DNA from: Sphingopyxis sp. MSC1_008
GTDB taxonomy: Bacteria; Pseudomonadota; Alphaproteobacteria; Sphingomonadales; Sphingomonadaceae
Length of the DNA: 64,000 bases
NCBI RefSeq assembly: GCF_023197165.1
Contig: NZ_JALPRD010000007.1
Coordinates: 1-64,000, forward strand
Direction of reading: 5' to 3'
This document shows, piece after piece, positions 7,551 through 16,059 of this stretch (position 1 is its first letter; each line of letters opens with the position of its first letter). Both the position numbers and the translations under genes were made by a program. Under the pieces are notes generated by a model. It was given only the letters and a program-made list of their open reading frames with translations, did no database searches and had not been told where the DNA came from.

Positions 7551-7946
7551 TCAGCGCATCCGCGGCTCTGCATAGCTGACGACTTCATATTCGATGCCGT
7601 CGGGGTCGAAGAAATAGAAGCGGCGGCCGGGTTCGTAATCGCCATGGTTGAACGGCGTCAGCCCGACCGCCTTCACGCGCATTTCGATCGTATCGAGATC
7701 GTCGACCTGCACGCCGACATGGTTGAGCGGCGCGCCCTTTGGATATTGCGCATCCGCATGCTGTCCTTCGGGGCCGGTGTAGAGCGCAATATAAGCGGCG
7801 TCGCCGCCGAGGTGGATTGTGCGCCCGCCACCCTGCGCCGGGCCGCGCCACCGTTCGTGCCAGCCGAAGATCGCCGAGAGGATTCCGGCGGTGCGGTCGG
7901 GGTCGCTGACCGTCAGATTCACATGCTCGATGAAGGGGTGCGTCAC
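7551..7946 (-). CDS. VOC (glyoxalase/bleomycin resistance) family protein
   Basis: This 131-residue protein is a two-module betaalphabetabetabeta fold of the vicinal oxygen chelate family. Metal-ligand-like positions are His in IEHVNLTVSD, His in PLNHVGVQVDD and Glu in FFDPDGIEYEVVSY. Members include glyoxalases, dioxygenases and antibiotic-binding proteins, and the reaction is not determined. The GTG start at 7946 follows AGGAG. The promoter upstream has a 19-bp spacer with a SoxR-type dyad, so the gene is likely induced by redox-active compounds. Confidence 0.8.
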   Translation of the reverse strand: MTHPFIEHVNLTVSDPDRTAGILSAIFGWHERWRGPAQGGGRTIHLGGDAAYIALYTGPEGQHADAQYPKGAPLNHVGVQVDDLDTIEMRVKAVGLTPFNHGDYEPGRRFYFFDPDGIEYEVVSYAEPRMR

Positions 7947-7978
7947 TTGCTATTCTCCTGATTCGCGTTGACGCACGG

Positions 7979-8009
7979 CTTATGAAAGCTCAAGTGAGGT
8001 TGAGATCAA
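7979..8009 (-). promoter_or_regulatory. SoxR-type promoter: TTGATC, 19-bp spacer with dyad, CATAAG
   Basis: On the minus strand TTGATC (8009-8004) and CATAAG (7984-7979) are separated by exactly 19 bp, the over-long spacer that MerR-family activators correct. Inside lies a dyad CTCAAGTGAGGTTGAG (7989-8004 on the plus strand). It matches the inner 16 bases of the E. coli SoxR box at 13 positions, as I recall that site. It should drive the VOC gene and may also feed back on soxR. Confidence 0.65.
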
Positions 8010-8031
8010 GGATAAAAGCGGGAGTGTGATC

Positions 8032-8502
8032 ATGCATCGGACCGACCTGATCGCGATCGGCGAACTCGCGGCGCGCACCGGGGTCGCAGTGTCGGCGATC
8101 CGCTTTTACGAAGCGAAGGGGCTGGTCGAGGCATTGCGCACGGGGGGCGGCCAGCGCCGCTTCCTGCGCGCCGATATCCGCCGCGTCTCCTTCATCCTGA
8201 TCGCGCAGCAACTGGGGCTGAGCCTCGAGGAGATTGCCGCCGAGCTGGCGCGGCTTCCCGCGGGGCGGACGCCGAACGGCGCCGACTGGACGCGGATCAG
8301 CACCGGTCTCAGCGCGCGGATCGATGTGCAGATCGCGGCGCTTCAGCGGACGCGCGAACTGCTTGGCAATTGCATCGGTTGCGGCTGCCTCTCACTCAAG
8401 AAATGCGGGCTCTACAACCGCGAGGACAAGGCGGCGCAGCGCGGGGCGGGGCCGCGCTATGTGCTCGGCGACCGGTCGGGGGAGATTGCCGAGGTCGGCT
8501 GA
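8032..8502 (+). CDS. soxR: Redox-sensitive transcriptional activator SoxR
   Basis: This 156-residue MerR-family protein has an N-terminal winged helix (IGELAARTGVAVSAIRFYE), a dimerisation helix, and the SoxR-specific iron-sulfur motif CIGCGCLSLKKC (Cys114, 117, 119, 125) that holds the [2Fe-2S] cluster. Oxidation of the cluster by redox-cycling compounds turns the bound protein into an activator. The ATG at 8032 is preferred to the GTG at 8026 because GCGGGAG sits seven bases upstream. The SoxR-type dyad lies just upstream in the divergent promoter region shared with the VOC gene. No soxS is present; outside enterics SoxR acts directly on its targets. Confidence 0.95.
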   Translation: MHRTDLIAIGELAARTGVAVSAIRFYEAKGLVEALRTGGGQRRFLRADIRRVSFILIAQQLGLSLEEIAAELARLPAGRTPNGADWTRISTGLSARIDVQIAALQRTRELLGNCIGCGCLSLKKCGLYNREDKAAQRGAGPRYVLGDRSGEIAEVG

Positions 8503-8551
8503 GGGTCCATGGTCAACGGGCGCAGAAACGTGATGTTATACGTTCGCTGTT

Positions 8552-8637
8552 CGTCATCCCGGGCTTGACCCGGGACCCGCCTTCCTTCTGCCTCGCTTTG
8601 AAGACAAGGCAGGCCCCGGGTCAAGCCCGGGGTGACG
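8552..8637. repeat. Intergenic inverted-repeat element, copy 2
   Basis: It begins CGTCATCCCGGGCTTGACCC and ends GGGTCAAGCCCGGGGTGACG, near-perfect inverted ends around a 46-bp centre that has its own small stem. It lies between soxR and the convergent ABM gene. Confidence 0.8.
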
Positions 8638-8642
8638 AGGAA

Positions 8643-8933
8643 TTAGACCGCCGACAGCCGCTCGATCTCGGGCGCGCCGGCGAGGCAGGGCCCAAGCTTG
8701 GCGCCGAGGGTGCGGAAGTGGTCCGACGCACGGTGCGCTTCGACCGAGGCATCATTGTCATAGCATTCGAGCACCTTGTACACGCCCGCCTCGCTGGTGC
8801 GGAACAGCTTGTAATAGCTGTTGCCGGGCTCGTCCGCATGCACTGCGGCGGCGAGTTCGGCGAACACGCCTTCGAACGCCTCTTCCTTGCCGGGCTGCAC
8901 GCGCAGCGTGGCGATCACACCGATGGCACTCAT
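8643..8933 (-). CDS. Antibiotic biosynthesis monooxygenase (ABM) domain protein
   Basis: This 96-residue ferredoxin-like dimeric-barrel protein (IGVIATLRVQPGKEEAFEGV, ending HFRTLGAKLG) resembles small quinol monooxygenases of the YgiN type, which act without cofactors. It lies 17 bp downstream of the carboxymuconolactone decarboxylase-like gene and is probably the last gene of the four-gene minus-strand group that starts with the MaoC gene. The substrate is unknown. GAGAGAGACC before the ATG is a good ribosome site. Confidence 0.8.
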   Translation of the reverse strand: MSAIGVIATLRVQPGKEEAFEGVFAELAAAVHADEPGNSYYKLFRTSEAGVYKVLECYDNDASVEAHRASDHFRTLGAKLGPCLAGAPEIERLSAV

Positions 8934-8950
8934 GGTCTCTCTCCTAAATT

Positions 8951-9535
8951 TCAGGCTTTGAGGTCGGGGTCGACGGTCCAGCCGTCTTCGACCTGGATGC
9001 CGAAGCTGTTCAAAATCATCGAAACCTGCGTGTATTGGCCGACGGTCATCACGAGGTCCATGCGGCCTTTGTCGCCGAGCGGTGCGAGCGTGGCCCAGCT
9101 CGCGTCGGTCACGAAATGATTGCTCGTGAGTTCATCGGTCGCGCGGAGCATTGCGCGGTCAAGGTCGTTCCAGCCCGCAGCATCGGGGCCGGCCTTGATG
9201 CGCGCGATCTCGTCGTCGGTCAGCCCGCAGTCGAGCCCGATACGCTTGTGCTGCGTCCACTCATAACCCGAGCGGCAGTTGTAGCCGGTGCGCAGGATCA
9301 CGAGTTCGCGGTCGCGCGGGGTGAGCGCGTTGCGTTTCGAGAGGATATAATTGCCCCAGCCGAGGAAGGCGGTGAGCGCCTTCGGTGCATGGGCGAGGGT
9401 GCGGAAGATGTTCAGGATCTTGCCGCCCCCGACCTTGCCGCCATCGGAAGCGAGGAAGGGTTCGAGCGCGGTGCGCTGGTCGGCATCGAGCCGGTCGAGG
9501 TCGACCGGCTCGATACGTGGCCTGCTCAGCCGCAA
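8951..9535 (-). CDS. Carboxymuconolactone decarboxylase family protein
   Basis: This 194-residue AhpD-like helical protein carries the CMD segment VILRTGYNCRSGYEWTQHKR, typical of the subgroup with a YEW..H motif rather than the CxxC of AhpD. Such proteins occur in fatty-acid, steroid and aromatic catabolism clusters, often with thiolases. I place the start at a TTG (9535-9533) one base after the thiolase stop, giving MRLSRPRIEPVD, because the upstream residues are antisense-like thiolase overlap. The alternative is a longer form from 9601. The tight packing suggests translational coupling with the thiolase. Confidence 0.75.
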   Translation of the reverse strand: MRLSRPRIEPVDLDRLDADQRTALEPFLASDGGKVGGGKILNIFRTLAHAPKALTAFLGWGNYILSKRNALTPRDRELVILRTGYNCRSGYEWTQHKRIGLDCGLTDDEIARIKAGPDAAGWNDLDRAMLRATDELTSNHFVTDASWATLAPLGDKGRMDLVMTVGQYTQVSMILNSFGIQVEDGWTVDPDLKA

Positions 9536-9536
9536 A

Positions 9537-10718
9537 TCAGAAGACTTCGAACAGGCCCGCTGCGCCCTGGCCGCCACCGATGCACATGGTGACGACGGCA
9601 TATTTCACGCCGCGGCGCTTGCCTTCGATCAGCGCGTGGCCGACGCAGCGCGCGCCGGTCATGCCGAACGGGTGGCCGATCGAGATCGAGCCGCCGTTGA
9701 CGTTGAGCAGCTCGTTCGGGATGCCGAGCGTGTCGCGGCAATAAAGGACCTGCACGGCAAAGGCTTCGTTGAGTTCCCAGAGGCCGATGTCGTCCATCTT
9801 GAGCTCGAAGCGTTCGAGCAGCTTGGGGATCGCGAAGACGGGGCCAATGCCCATTTCGTCGGGTTCGGTGCCCGCGACCGCCATGCCGACATAGCGGCCG
9901 AGCGGCTGAAGGCCCTTCTTTTCGGCGACCTTGGCTTCCATGAGCACCGCGGCCGATGCGCCGTCGGCGAGCTGGCTGGCGTTGCCCGCGGTGATCGAAA
10001 AGCCTTCACCCATCACCGGCTTCAGGCTCGACAGCCCTTCGAGCGTCGTGTCGGGACGGTTGCACTCGTCCTTGTTCGCGACGACGTCCTGGAAGCTGAC
10101 TTCCTTCGTTTCCTTGTTCACGACCGCCATGGTCGCGTTGCAGGCGACGATCTCGTCGTCATATTTGCCCGCAGCCTGCGCGGCGGCGGTGCGCTGCTGC
10201 GACTGGAACGAATATTCGTCCTGCGCTTCGCGGCTGATGTTGTAGCGCTTCGCGACGACCTCGGCGGTGCCGATCATCGGCATATAGGTGTCCTTGTGCA
10301 TCGCGATCAGCTCGGCGTCGGTTTCGATAAATATCTTGCCGCTGCCGCTGACCTTCGAGATGCTCTCGATGCCGCCAGCGACCGCAATGTCCTGGCGGTC
10401 GACGATGATCTGCTTCGCGGCGGTCGCGATCGTCATCAGGCCCGACGAGCATTGGCGGTCGATCGACATGCCGGGGACGGTGACGGGCAGGCCGGCGCGC
10501 AGCGCGATCAGGCGCGCGACGTTCATCGTCTGCGAGCCCTGCTGCATCGCGGCGCCAAAGACGACGTCGTCGATCTCGCCACCTTCGACACCGGCGCGCT
10601 CGACCGCGGCGCGGACCGCATGCGCGCCCAGCGTCGGGGCGAGGGTGTTGTTGAACGAGCCGCGCGCCGCCTTGGTCAGCGGGGTGCGGGCGGTGGAAAC
10701 GATAACGGCGTCACGCAT
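9537..10718 (-). CDS. Acetyl-CoA C-acyltransferase (thiolase)
   Basis: This 393-residue thiolase has all catalytic parts: nucleophile Cys90 in SIDRQCSSG, His349 in GHPFGMTG, and the second Cys379 in CIGGGQG. It cleaves 3-ketoacyl-CoA to acetyl-CoA and a shortened acyl-CoA, or runs the reverse. The neighbours (a MaoC hydratase upstream, a CMD protein downstream) point to beta-oxidation-like breakdown of a fatty, terpenoid or aromatic acid rather than polyester synthesis, since no acetoacetyl-CoA reductase is adjacent. Length and start are standard. Confidence 0.93.
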   Translation of the reverse strand: MRDAVIVSTARTPLTKAARGSFNNTLAPTLGAHAVRAAVERAGVEGGEIDDVVFGAAMQQGSQTMNVARLIALRAGLPVTVPGMSIDRQCSSGLMTIATAAKQIIVDRQDIAVAGGIESISKVSGSGKIFIETDAELIAMHKDTYMPMIGTAEVVAKRYNISREAQDEYSFQSQQRTAAAQAAGKYDDEIVACNATMAVVNKETKEVSFQDVVANKDECNRPDTTLEGLSSLKPVMGEGFSITAGNASQLADGASAAVLMEAKVAEKKGLQPLGRYVGMAVAGTEPDEMGIGPVFAIPKLLERFELKMDDIGLWELNEAFAVQVLYCRDTLGIPNELLNVNGGSISIGHPFGMTGARCVGHALIEGKRRGVKYAVVTMCIGGGQGAAGLFEVF

Positions 10719-10766
10719 ATTGATGTTCCTCTTCGAAGAGTTGGCAGAATCTTTGCCGGGGAGGGC

Positions 10767-11225
10767 TCAAACGAAAAACTGGCTGATCCACTCGGCGATC
10801 AGGGCGGGCTTTTCTTCGCCTTCGATCTCGATCGTCACTTCATTGGTCTGTTGCCATTGGCCGGGGCGCTTTTCGTCGAGCTCGAGCAGCTTCACATGGC
10901 TGCGCACACGCTTGCCCGAACGTACAGGGGCGAGGAAGCGGACTTTGTTGCCGCCATAGTTGACGCCCATCTTGACGCCTTCGATCTTCGGCCCATCGGT
11001 CTTTGCGCCGAGCATCGGGATCAGCGACAACGTCAGGAAGCCATGGGCGATCGTGCCGCCGAAGGGCGTCAGCTTGGCCTTTTCCTCGTCGATATGGATG
11101 AACTGATGGTCTCCCGTGGCATCGGCGAACTTGTTGATCATGTCCTGATCGACGAGCACCCATTCGGAGGTGCCGATCTGCTGCCCGACCTTGTTCTGCA
11201 GTTCCTGCGGCGTGATGCTGGCCAT
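10767..11225 (-). CDS. MaoC-like (R)-specific enoyl-CoA hydratase
   Basis: This 152-residue hot-dog-fold hydratase contains the hydratase-2 motif FADATGDHQFIHID (about residues 35-48) with its catalytic Asp and His, followed by FGGTIAHGFLTLSL. It would hydrate a 2-enoyl-CoA to the (R)-3-hydroxyacyl-CoA. It is first in a minus-strand group with thiolase, CMD and ABM genes. Since a PHA depolymerase is also in the window, supply of hydroxyacyl-CoA for polyester is possible, but linkage to the thiolase favours catabolism. Confidence 0.85.
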   Translation of the reverse strand: MASITPQELQNKVGQQIGTSEWVLVDQDMINKFADATGDHQFIHIDEEKAKLTPFGGTIAHGFLTLSLIPMLGAKTDGPKIEGVKMGVNYGGNKVRFLAPVRSGKRVRSHVKLLELDEKRPGQWQQTNEVTIEIEGEEKPALIAEWISQFFV

Positions 11226-11318
11226 GTGATCCCCTCAAATTGCTGGTTCGGGGCGCGTTCTAGGCCTCTCTTGACGCGTTGCACAAGGGCCAAGCCCCGC
11301 AGCCGCGGCGCCGTAGCG

Positions 11319-12524
11319 TCAGCCGGGCTTCGCCGCCTTTGCCGCCGCCGCCCTGGACTTTGGAGACTCGGAGTAGGGCATGATCATGGTCCCGTCGGGC
11401 GCCGCGGTAAAGGTCGTCTGCGTCGGATAGGCGAACTCGTATCCGGCTTTCGCCATCGCCTCGAACAGACGGATGCCGATGTCGGTGCGCGCCGCGGCGA
11501 CGATCTCGAACTCGTCGCTGAAAACATCGAAGAGCAGTTCGAAATCGAGGCTCGAGGGCCCGAAGGTCAGGAAGCTCGACCGGATGAATTCCTGGCCGCC
11601 GGCGACCACCTGCTCCTCGAGCAACGCCGGCAAGTCGCGGAGCATTTCGGGGGTCGTCTGATAGATGACGCCGATCTGGAAGGTGATCCGGCGGCGGTGG
11701 AGATGCGCGAAATTGGTGATCTCCTTGCTCAGCAAATTGGTGTTCGAGATCACGAGCAATTCGCCGTTGAGCGAGCGCAGGCGCGTGCTCTTGAGCCCGA
11801 TGCGCTCGACCGTCGCGGTGCTCGTGTCGTATTTGATCGTCTCGCCGACGCGAAACGGCCGGTCGAAGATGATCGAGAGCGAGGCGAAAAGGTCGGAGAA
11901 AATGCCCTGCGCAGCGAGGCCGATCGCGATACCGCCGATGCCGAGGCCGGCGATGAGGCCCGTGACATTGACCCCCATATTGTCGAGGATGACGATCGCC
12001 GCGATCGCGAAGAGCGCGATGCTGATCAGCAGGCGGATGATTCCCATCGCGTTGCTGAGCGTCTCGTTATTGCCCTCGGCGGCGCGGCGCTGGATTAGCC
12101 CGAGCACGATCTCGCGCGCCCAGATTGCGACCTGTAGCACCACCGCGACGGTAAAGACGAACTGGATCACCTGCATGATCACCGAGGGCGGCTGCGCATA
12201 GCTCGCGACCATGCGGATCGCGATGATCGCGAGCACGGACGACTTGGTCTTGTGGATCACGCGCCCGGCGATGTGGGTCAGCGAGAGGTCGCCCTCCGCC
12301 GACTGCGCATATTTAAGCGCAAAGCGGCGGACCATCGAAAGCAGGAAATAGATGGCGAGGCCGACGCCGATCGCGATGCCGATCTGCAGCCAATGGCTGT
12401 TCACCCACGCGACGCTCATGTCCCAATAGCGCTGCAGGTCGGCGAGTGGATCGGTCGCCGCGGCCTTTGCGGGCGCGGCTTTCGGGGCGGCGGTGGTCGC
12501 GGCGGCGAGCAGGGAGAAAGTCAC
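11319..12524 (-). CDS. MscS-family small-conductance mechanosensitive channel
   Basis: This 401-residue inner-membrane protein has four predicted helices (about residues 45-70, 85-105, 115-140 and 165-190). The pore-lining segment is glycine- and alanine-rich (GLIAGLGIGGIAIGLAAQG), and the beta domain starts FDRPFRVGETIKY. A low-complexity Ala/Pro/Lys segment precedes the first helix. Such channels release solutes upon hypo-osmotic shock. The GTG start at 12524 follows AGAGGA, and the longer open frame upstream overlaps the topoisomerase gene and is ignored. The gene lies 20 bp downstream of topoisomerase IB. Confidence 0.9.
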   Translation of the reverse strand: MTFSLLAAATTAAPKAAPAKAAATDPLADLQRYWDMSVAWVNSHWLQIGIAIGVGLAIYFLLSMVRRFALKYAQSAEGDLSLTHIAGRVIHKTKSSVLAIIAIRMVASYAQPPSVIMQVIQFVFTVAVVLQVAIWAREIVLGLIQRRAAEGNNETLSNAMGIIRLLISIALFAIAAIVILDNMGVNVTGLIAGLGIGGIAIGLAAQGIFSDLFASLSIIFDRPFRVGETIKYDTSTATVERIGLKSTRLRSLNGELLVISNTNLLSKEITNFAHLHRRRITFQIGVIYQTTPEMLRDLPALLEEQVVAGGQEFIRSSFLTFGPSSLDFELLFDVFSDEFEIVAAARTDIGIRLFEAMAKAGYEFAYPTQTTFTAAPDGTMIMPYSESPKSRAAAAKAAKPG

Positions 12525-12544
12525 GTCAGGTCCTCTTGATCGGA

Positions 12545-13555
12545 TCAGGCGGATTGGAGCAGCACCGCGGCCGCGGGCGCCTGCTCCAGATAAGTCAAAA
12601 ATCCGCGTTCGTAACGCGAAAGATAGCGCGTCGCGCGCGGCAGGCCGCCGACCGTCGCGGCAAAGTCTTCGCGCGCCTGCGCCGCGGCGAGCATTGCCGG
12701 GTGGATATAGGCTTTGCGCGCGATCGCGGGGGTGTTGCCGAGGCGGCCCGCGACATGTTCGAGCATCGCCTTCAAGGTTGGCGGTTCGGGCGCGTCGTAG
12801 AGGAAGGCGAAGGCCTCGACGCTTGCCGACCAAGTGCGGAAATGCTTGGCGCTGAATTCGTCGCCCATCGCCTCGCGGATATAGGCGTTCACATCTTCGG
12901 ACGCGACGGCGCACAGATCGCCGCCGTCCTCATATTGGAAGAGGTTCTGGCCGGGCAGGTCCTGCAGCCGGCGTACCAGTGTGGTGAGGCTGCGGTCGCT
13001 GATCGTGACTTCGCGCTTGGCGCCGCCCTTCGCGATATATTTGAGGCGCAGCGTCTTGCCCGAGAGTTTGGCGTGGCGCTGGCGCAGCGTCGTCGCGCCG
13101 AAGCTTTTGTTCGCTGCGACATATTGTTCGTTCCCGACCCGGAGCGCGGCGAGGTCGAGCAGACGCACGACCGCCGCGACGACGCGTTCCGAGCAGAGCG
13201 TCCGGCGGTTCAAATCATCGATGAGGCGCGCGCGCAGCAACGGCAGCGCGTGGCCGAAGGCGGCGCAGCGATCATATTTGTCGGCCTCGCGCGCCATCCG
13301 GAAATCGGGATGATAGCGATATTGCTTGCGCCCGCGCGCGTCATAGCCGGTTGCAAGGATGTGGCCGTTCGCCGCGGGGCAGAACCACGCATCCTGATAG
13401 GCCGGCGGCAGCGCGATCGCGTTGAGGCGGTCGATCTCTTCGCGGTCGCGGATGATCTTGCCCTTGGCGTCGCGATAGCGCCAGCCGACGCCCGAGCGGG
13501 TGCGGCTGATGCCGGGCAGGCTGTCGTCGACATGGACAAGGCGCGGGGCGGACAT
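12545..13555 (-). CDS. DNA topoisomerase IB (poxvirus type)
   Basis: This 336-residue enzyme matches bacterial type IB topoisomerases, which relax supercoils through a 3'-phosphotyrosine link. Visible parts are the N-terminal domain with GISRTRSGVGWRY, the active-site region LRVGNEQY, LRLKYIAKGGAKRE (catalytic Lys and Arg), KHFRTWSASV, and the tyrosine in ARKAYIHP near residue 290. Length is usual. An orphan YjhX, known in E. coli to inhibit the unrelated type IA enzyme, lies 9 kb away, so no functional link is claimed. Confidence 0.93.
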   Translation of the reverse strand: MSAPRLVHVDDSLPGISRTRSGVGWRYRDAKGKIIRDREEIDRLNAIALPPAYQDAWFCPAANGHILATGYDARGRKQYRYHPDFRMAREADKYDRCAAFGHALPLLRARLIDDLNRRTLCSERVVAAVVRLLDLAALRVGNEQYVAANKSFGATTLRQRHAKLSGKTLRLKYIAKGGAKREVTISDRSLTTLVRRLQDLPGQNLFQYEDGGDLCAVASEDVNAYIREAMGDEFSAKHFRTWSASVEAFAFLYDAPEPPTLKAMLEHVAGRLGNTPAIARKAYIHPAMLAAAQAREDFAATVGGLPRATRYLSRYERGFLTYLEQAPAAAVLLQSA

Positions 13556-13594
13556 GGGTCCATAGCGCCTCGTCGCGGTCGATGGTTCCCTAGC

Positions 13595-14725
13595 TCAGGT
13601 CTCGCTACGCCCCGTAGCGAAGATGGTGCGCGGTGCGGCGAGCAGGCGATCGCCGGCTCGCTGGGCGATGCGCCGCCCCGGCACCTCGAGCGCGATATGG
13701 AGAAGATGCGACACGGCCAGCGTCAGCAGGATGAAAGCGAGAATCTTGACCGGATGGACCAGCGCCGGGTCGTCGACAAAGAACAGCTTGAAGAGGATCC
13801 ACAGGAAGAAATGCGACAGATAGACGGCATAGCTGATGTCCCCCAGCCATTGTGCGAAGCGGCCCGACAAGAGCGGCCGCGGCGCCGTCGATGCCTGGAG
13901 CGCGAGGATCACGACAGCGGTCATGATCAGCGGCATGGCCGCCGGCTGCGACCCCGCTACCCCGAACAGGAGCGCCGCAACGCCGACAAGGCCGAACGCG
14001 GTGGCATAGATGATCGCCGTGCCGCGGGGCACTTCGCGCTGCGCCGTCCACCATTGGCAAAGCAGAATGCCGATGCCGAATTCGATGAGGCAGCGTAGCA
14101 GCCCGGTCGCGGGAATATCGTCGCCAATGCTCGCGCGGCCGGTTGCCGCGAACCACCAGCCCAGACCAACTGCCATCGCGATGATCAACAAAGGGAAACT
14201 CCACGCGCCGCGCGGCAGCCGCGTCAGCCAACCGCCCGCGATCGCCAGCAACAGATAGGCCGCCCATTCGGTCGAGATCGACCACGCCGGATCATTCCAT
14301 GTCAGCCCGTTGCCGAACCCCCAATTCTGGACCAGCAGATAATGCGCCGGCAGCGCGGTGAAGCTGTAATGCGGGCCGGGGTCGCGCCCGCTGATGAGCA
14401 GCGCCACTGCGAACAGCAGCATTGCTGACAGGATCGCGAGGTGGAGCGGGAAGATGCGGGCGAACCGGCGGACAATGAAGCGCGGCGCGGCGCGGATACC
14501 CTGATCGCGGAATTCGGCGCCATAGGTCCACCACAGCACGAACCCCGACAGGACGAAGAACAGATCGACCGCGAGATAGCCCTCGGCCAGCACCGCAATA
14601 ATCCGTTCCGGCAGGAAGCCCCCCATCGCGCTGCGGATATGGTAGAGCAGCACCATCAGCGCCGCGAACCCGCGGAGCCCGGTGAGGGTCGGCAGCATTT
14701 GTCGCGGCATGGCGGCGGAGCTCAC
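13595..14725 (-). CDS. Acyltransferase 3 family membrane protein (OafA/YrhL type)
   Basis: This 376-residue multi-pass protein begins with the family hallmark LTGLRGFAALMVLLYHI, including the catalytic-type histidine, then FFVLSGFVLWW and RRFARIFPLHL, and about ten membrane segments. It would O-acetylate or otherwise acylate a sugar during envelope polysaccharide assembly. The GTG at 14725 overlaps the ligase stop by four bases (GTGA), so it is probably translated with it; an ATG at 14710 is the alternative. The context is exosortase-A-associated glycan genes. Confidence 0.9.
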   Translation of the reverse strand: MSSAAMPRQMLPTLTGLRGFAALMVLLYHIRSAMGGFLPERIIAVLAEGYLAVDLFFVLSGFVLWWTYGAEFRDQGIRAAPRFIVRRFARIFPLHLAILSAMLLFAVALLISGRDPGPHYSFTALPAHYLLVQNWGFGNGLTWNDPAWSISTEWAAYLLLAIAGGWLTRLPRGAWSFPLLIIAMAVGLGWWFAATGRASIGDDIPATGLLRCLIEFGIGILLCQWWTAQREVPRGTAIIYATAFGLVGVAALLFGVAGSQPAAMPLIMTAVVILALQASTAPRPLLSGRFAQWLGDISYAVYLSHFFLWILFKLFFVDDPALVHPVKILAFILLTLAVSHLLHIALEVPGRRIAQRAGDRLLAAPRTIFATGRSET

Positions 14726-16059
14726 GCGGCCACCATCGAGCGCGAGGTCAGCGGCCGCCATCCCGCTTCCTGTTCGCGGCGGCGGCAATAGGTCGTCAGC
14801 CCGATCTCGAGCGCCAACATCATATAAATGAAGGGCTGGAAGGCGATGGCGACGAACAGCGACCCGACCAGATAGACGATATGGCCGTGCTGCAGTGCGG
14901 TCGCCAAGGGCGCGATCCATTGCTCTTCGCCGCGCCGCGTTTTCAGGTAGCGCCGCCGGATCCGTTCCATCTGCATCAGCCCCGCGAAATGGAGGAGCAA
15001 CCACATCGCGGTTCCCGGATAGCCCTGCTCGCCGAGCATCTCGAAATAGCTGGAATGATAGGCGCGCGATTCTTCTTCATACACGCTCGCGACCTCGTCG
15101 GGGCGGCTCGCTTCCTTTTCGACGCGCACGCGATTTTGCAGAAAGGCGTTGAAGCCGCCGCCCATGGGATTGTCCTTCGCATAGTCCCAGGTCCACGCCC
15201 ACACCGCGACGCGCGTCGAGGCCGACTGGTCGGACTTATAGCCGCGGATCGTTTCCATCCGGTCGGTGTAGCTTTGCGGCAGGAAGGGGATGGCGGCGAC
15301 CGCCAGCAATCCTGCCCCGGCGATATAGAGAAAGCGGTGCTTCACGGCGCGCAGCGACAGCAGCGCGAGTACGACGAGGCAGATCAGCCCGGTGCGCGCC
15401 TGCGTCCCGACGGGCAGCAGCGCGCAGGCGAAGACCAGCGCAAAGCAGAAGGCCGACACCATCCAGTCGGGCGGAAAGATCGTGCCGTGGCGGCGATACC
15501 AGAGGATCAGCGGGATGATCGATATGGCGACGCACGACATGGTGCTGCCCTCGTAAAGCCCGTAATTTTCGCTCAGCAGCAACTGAAGCGTGCCATAGCC
15601 CCCGCCGCCCGCCGCCGTCTTGATGCCGCCCGCGATCGCGATCGCTGCCGCCGAAAGCAGCAGCATCAGCGCCAGCGCCTCGATCCGCAGCTTCGTTCGC
15701 AGCGTCAGCGGAAGGAAGATCGCCCAGATCAGCGCCTTCCAAACCCAGCTCCACTTGTCCGCCGCCTCGACCGGGAAATCGGCATAGATGGTCGTCATCC
15801 AGCAATAGAAGAGCAGCACCACGAGCAAGGTCTGCCGCCCCGACCAGCGGGTATCCTTCTTGTCGTCGGCCACGAGCCAGCCGGCGATCGCGAGCCCGAA
15901 GACGATCAGCGAAACCGGGATCGAGTTGATCAGGAAATAGCTCAGACGCTGCGGCGCGACGATGTCGATATAGCAAAAGCACAGTATGAACAGGAACGGC
16001 TTGCGGAAGCCGATCCCGATGAAGGCAAAGAGGAAAGCGACGAACGCGAGGTCACGCAT
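14722..16059 (-). CDS. Exosortase A-associated O-antigen ligase-like protein
   Basis: This 445-residue polytopic protein resembles the putative O-glycosylation ligase of exosortase-A (PEP-CTERM) systems. The N-terminus is MRDLAFVAFLFAFIGIGFRK, followed by PQRLSYFLINSIPVSL as in the family's DUF5935 region, and the Wzy/WaaL-type periplasmic loop contains GFNAFLQNRVRVE. It would polymerise or transfer lipid-linked glycan at the periplasmic face. I start at 16059, where family members start, not 16170. Its start overlaps the preceding 54-codon ORF by eight bases. The divergent glycosyltransferase belongs to the same system. Confidence 0.85.
   Translation of the reverse strand: MRDLAFVAFLFAFIGIGFRKPFLFILCFCYIDIVAPQRLSYFLINSIPVSLIVFGLAIAGWLVADDKKDTRWSGRQTLLVVLLFYCWMTTIYADFPVEAADKWSWVWKALIWAIFLPLTLRTKLRIEALALMLLLSAAAIAIAGGIKTAAGGGGYGTLQLLLSENYGLYEGSTMSCVAISIIPLILWYRRHGTIFPPDWMVSAFCFALVFACALLPVGTQARTGLICLVVLALLSLRAVKHRFLYIAGAGLLAVAAIPFLPQSYTDRMETIRGYKSDQSASTRVAVWAWTWDYAKDNPMGGGFNAFLQNRVRVEKEASRPDEVASVYEEESRAYHSSYFEMLGEQGYPGTAMWLLLHFAGLMQMERIRRRYLKTRRGEEQWIAPLATALQHGHIVYLVGSLFVAIAFQPFIYMMLALEIGLTTYCRRREQEAGWRPLTSRSMVAA

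Noticed and set aside
9351..12098. Open frame of 915 codons antisense to CMD, thiolase, MaoC and mscS genes
   Set aside because: It spans several unrelated real genes on the other strand and has low-complexity composition.
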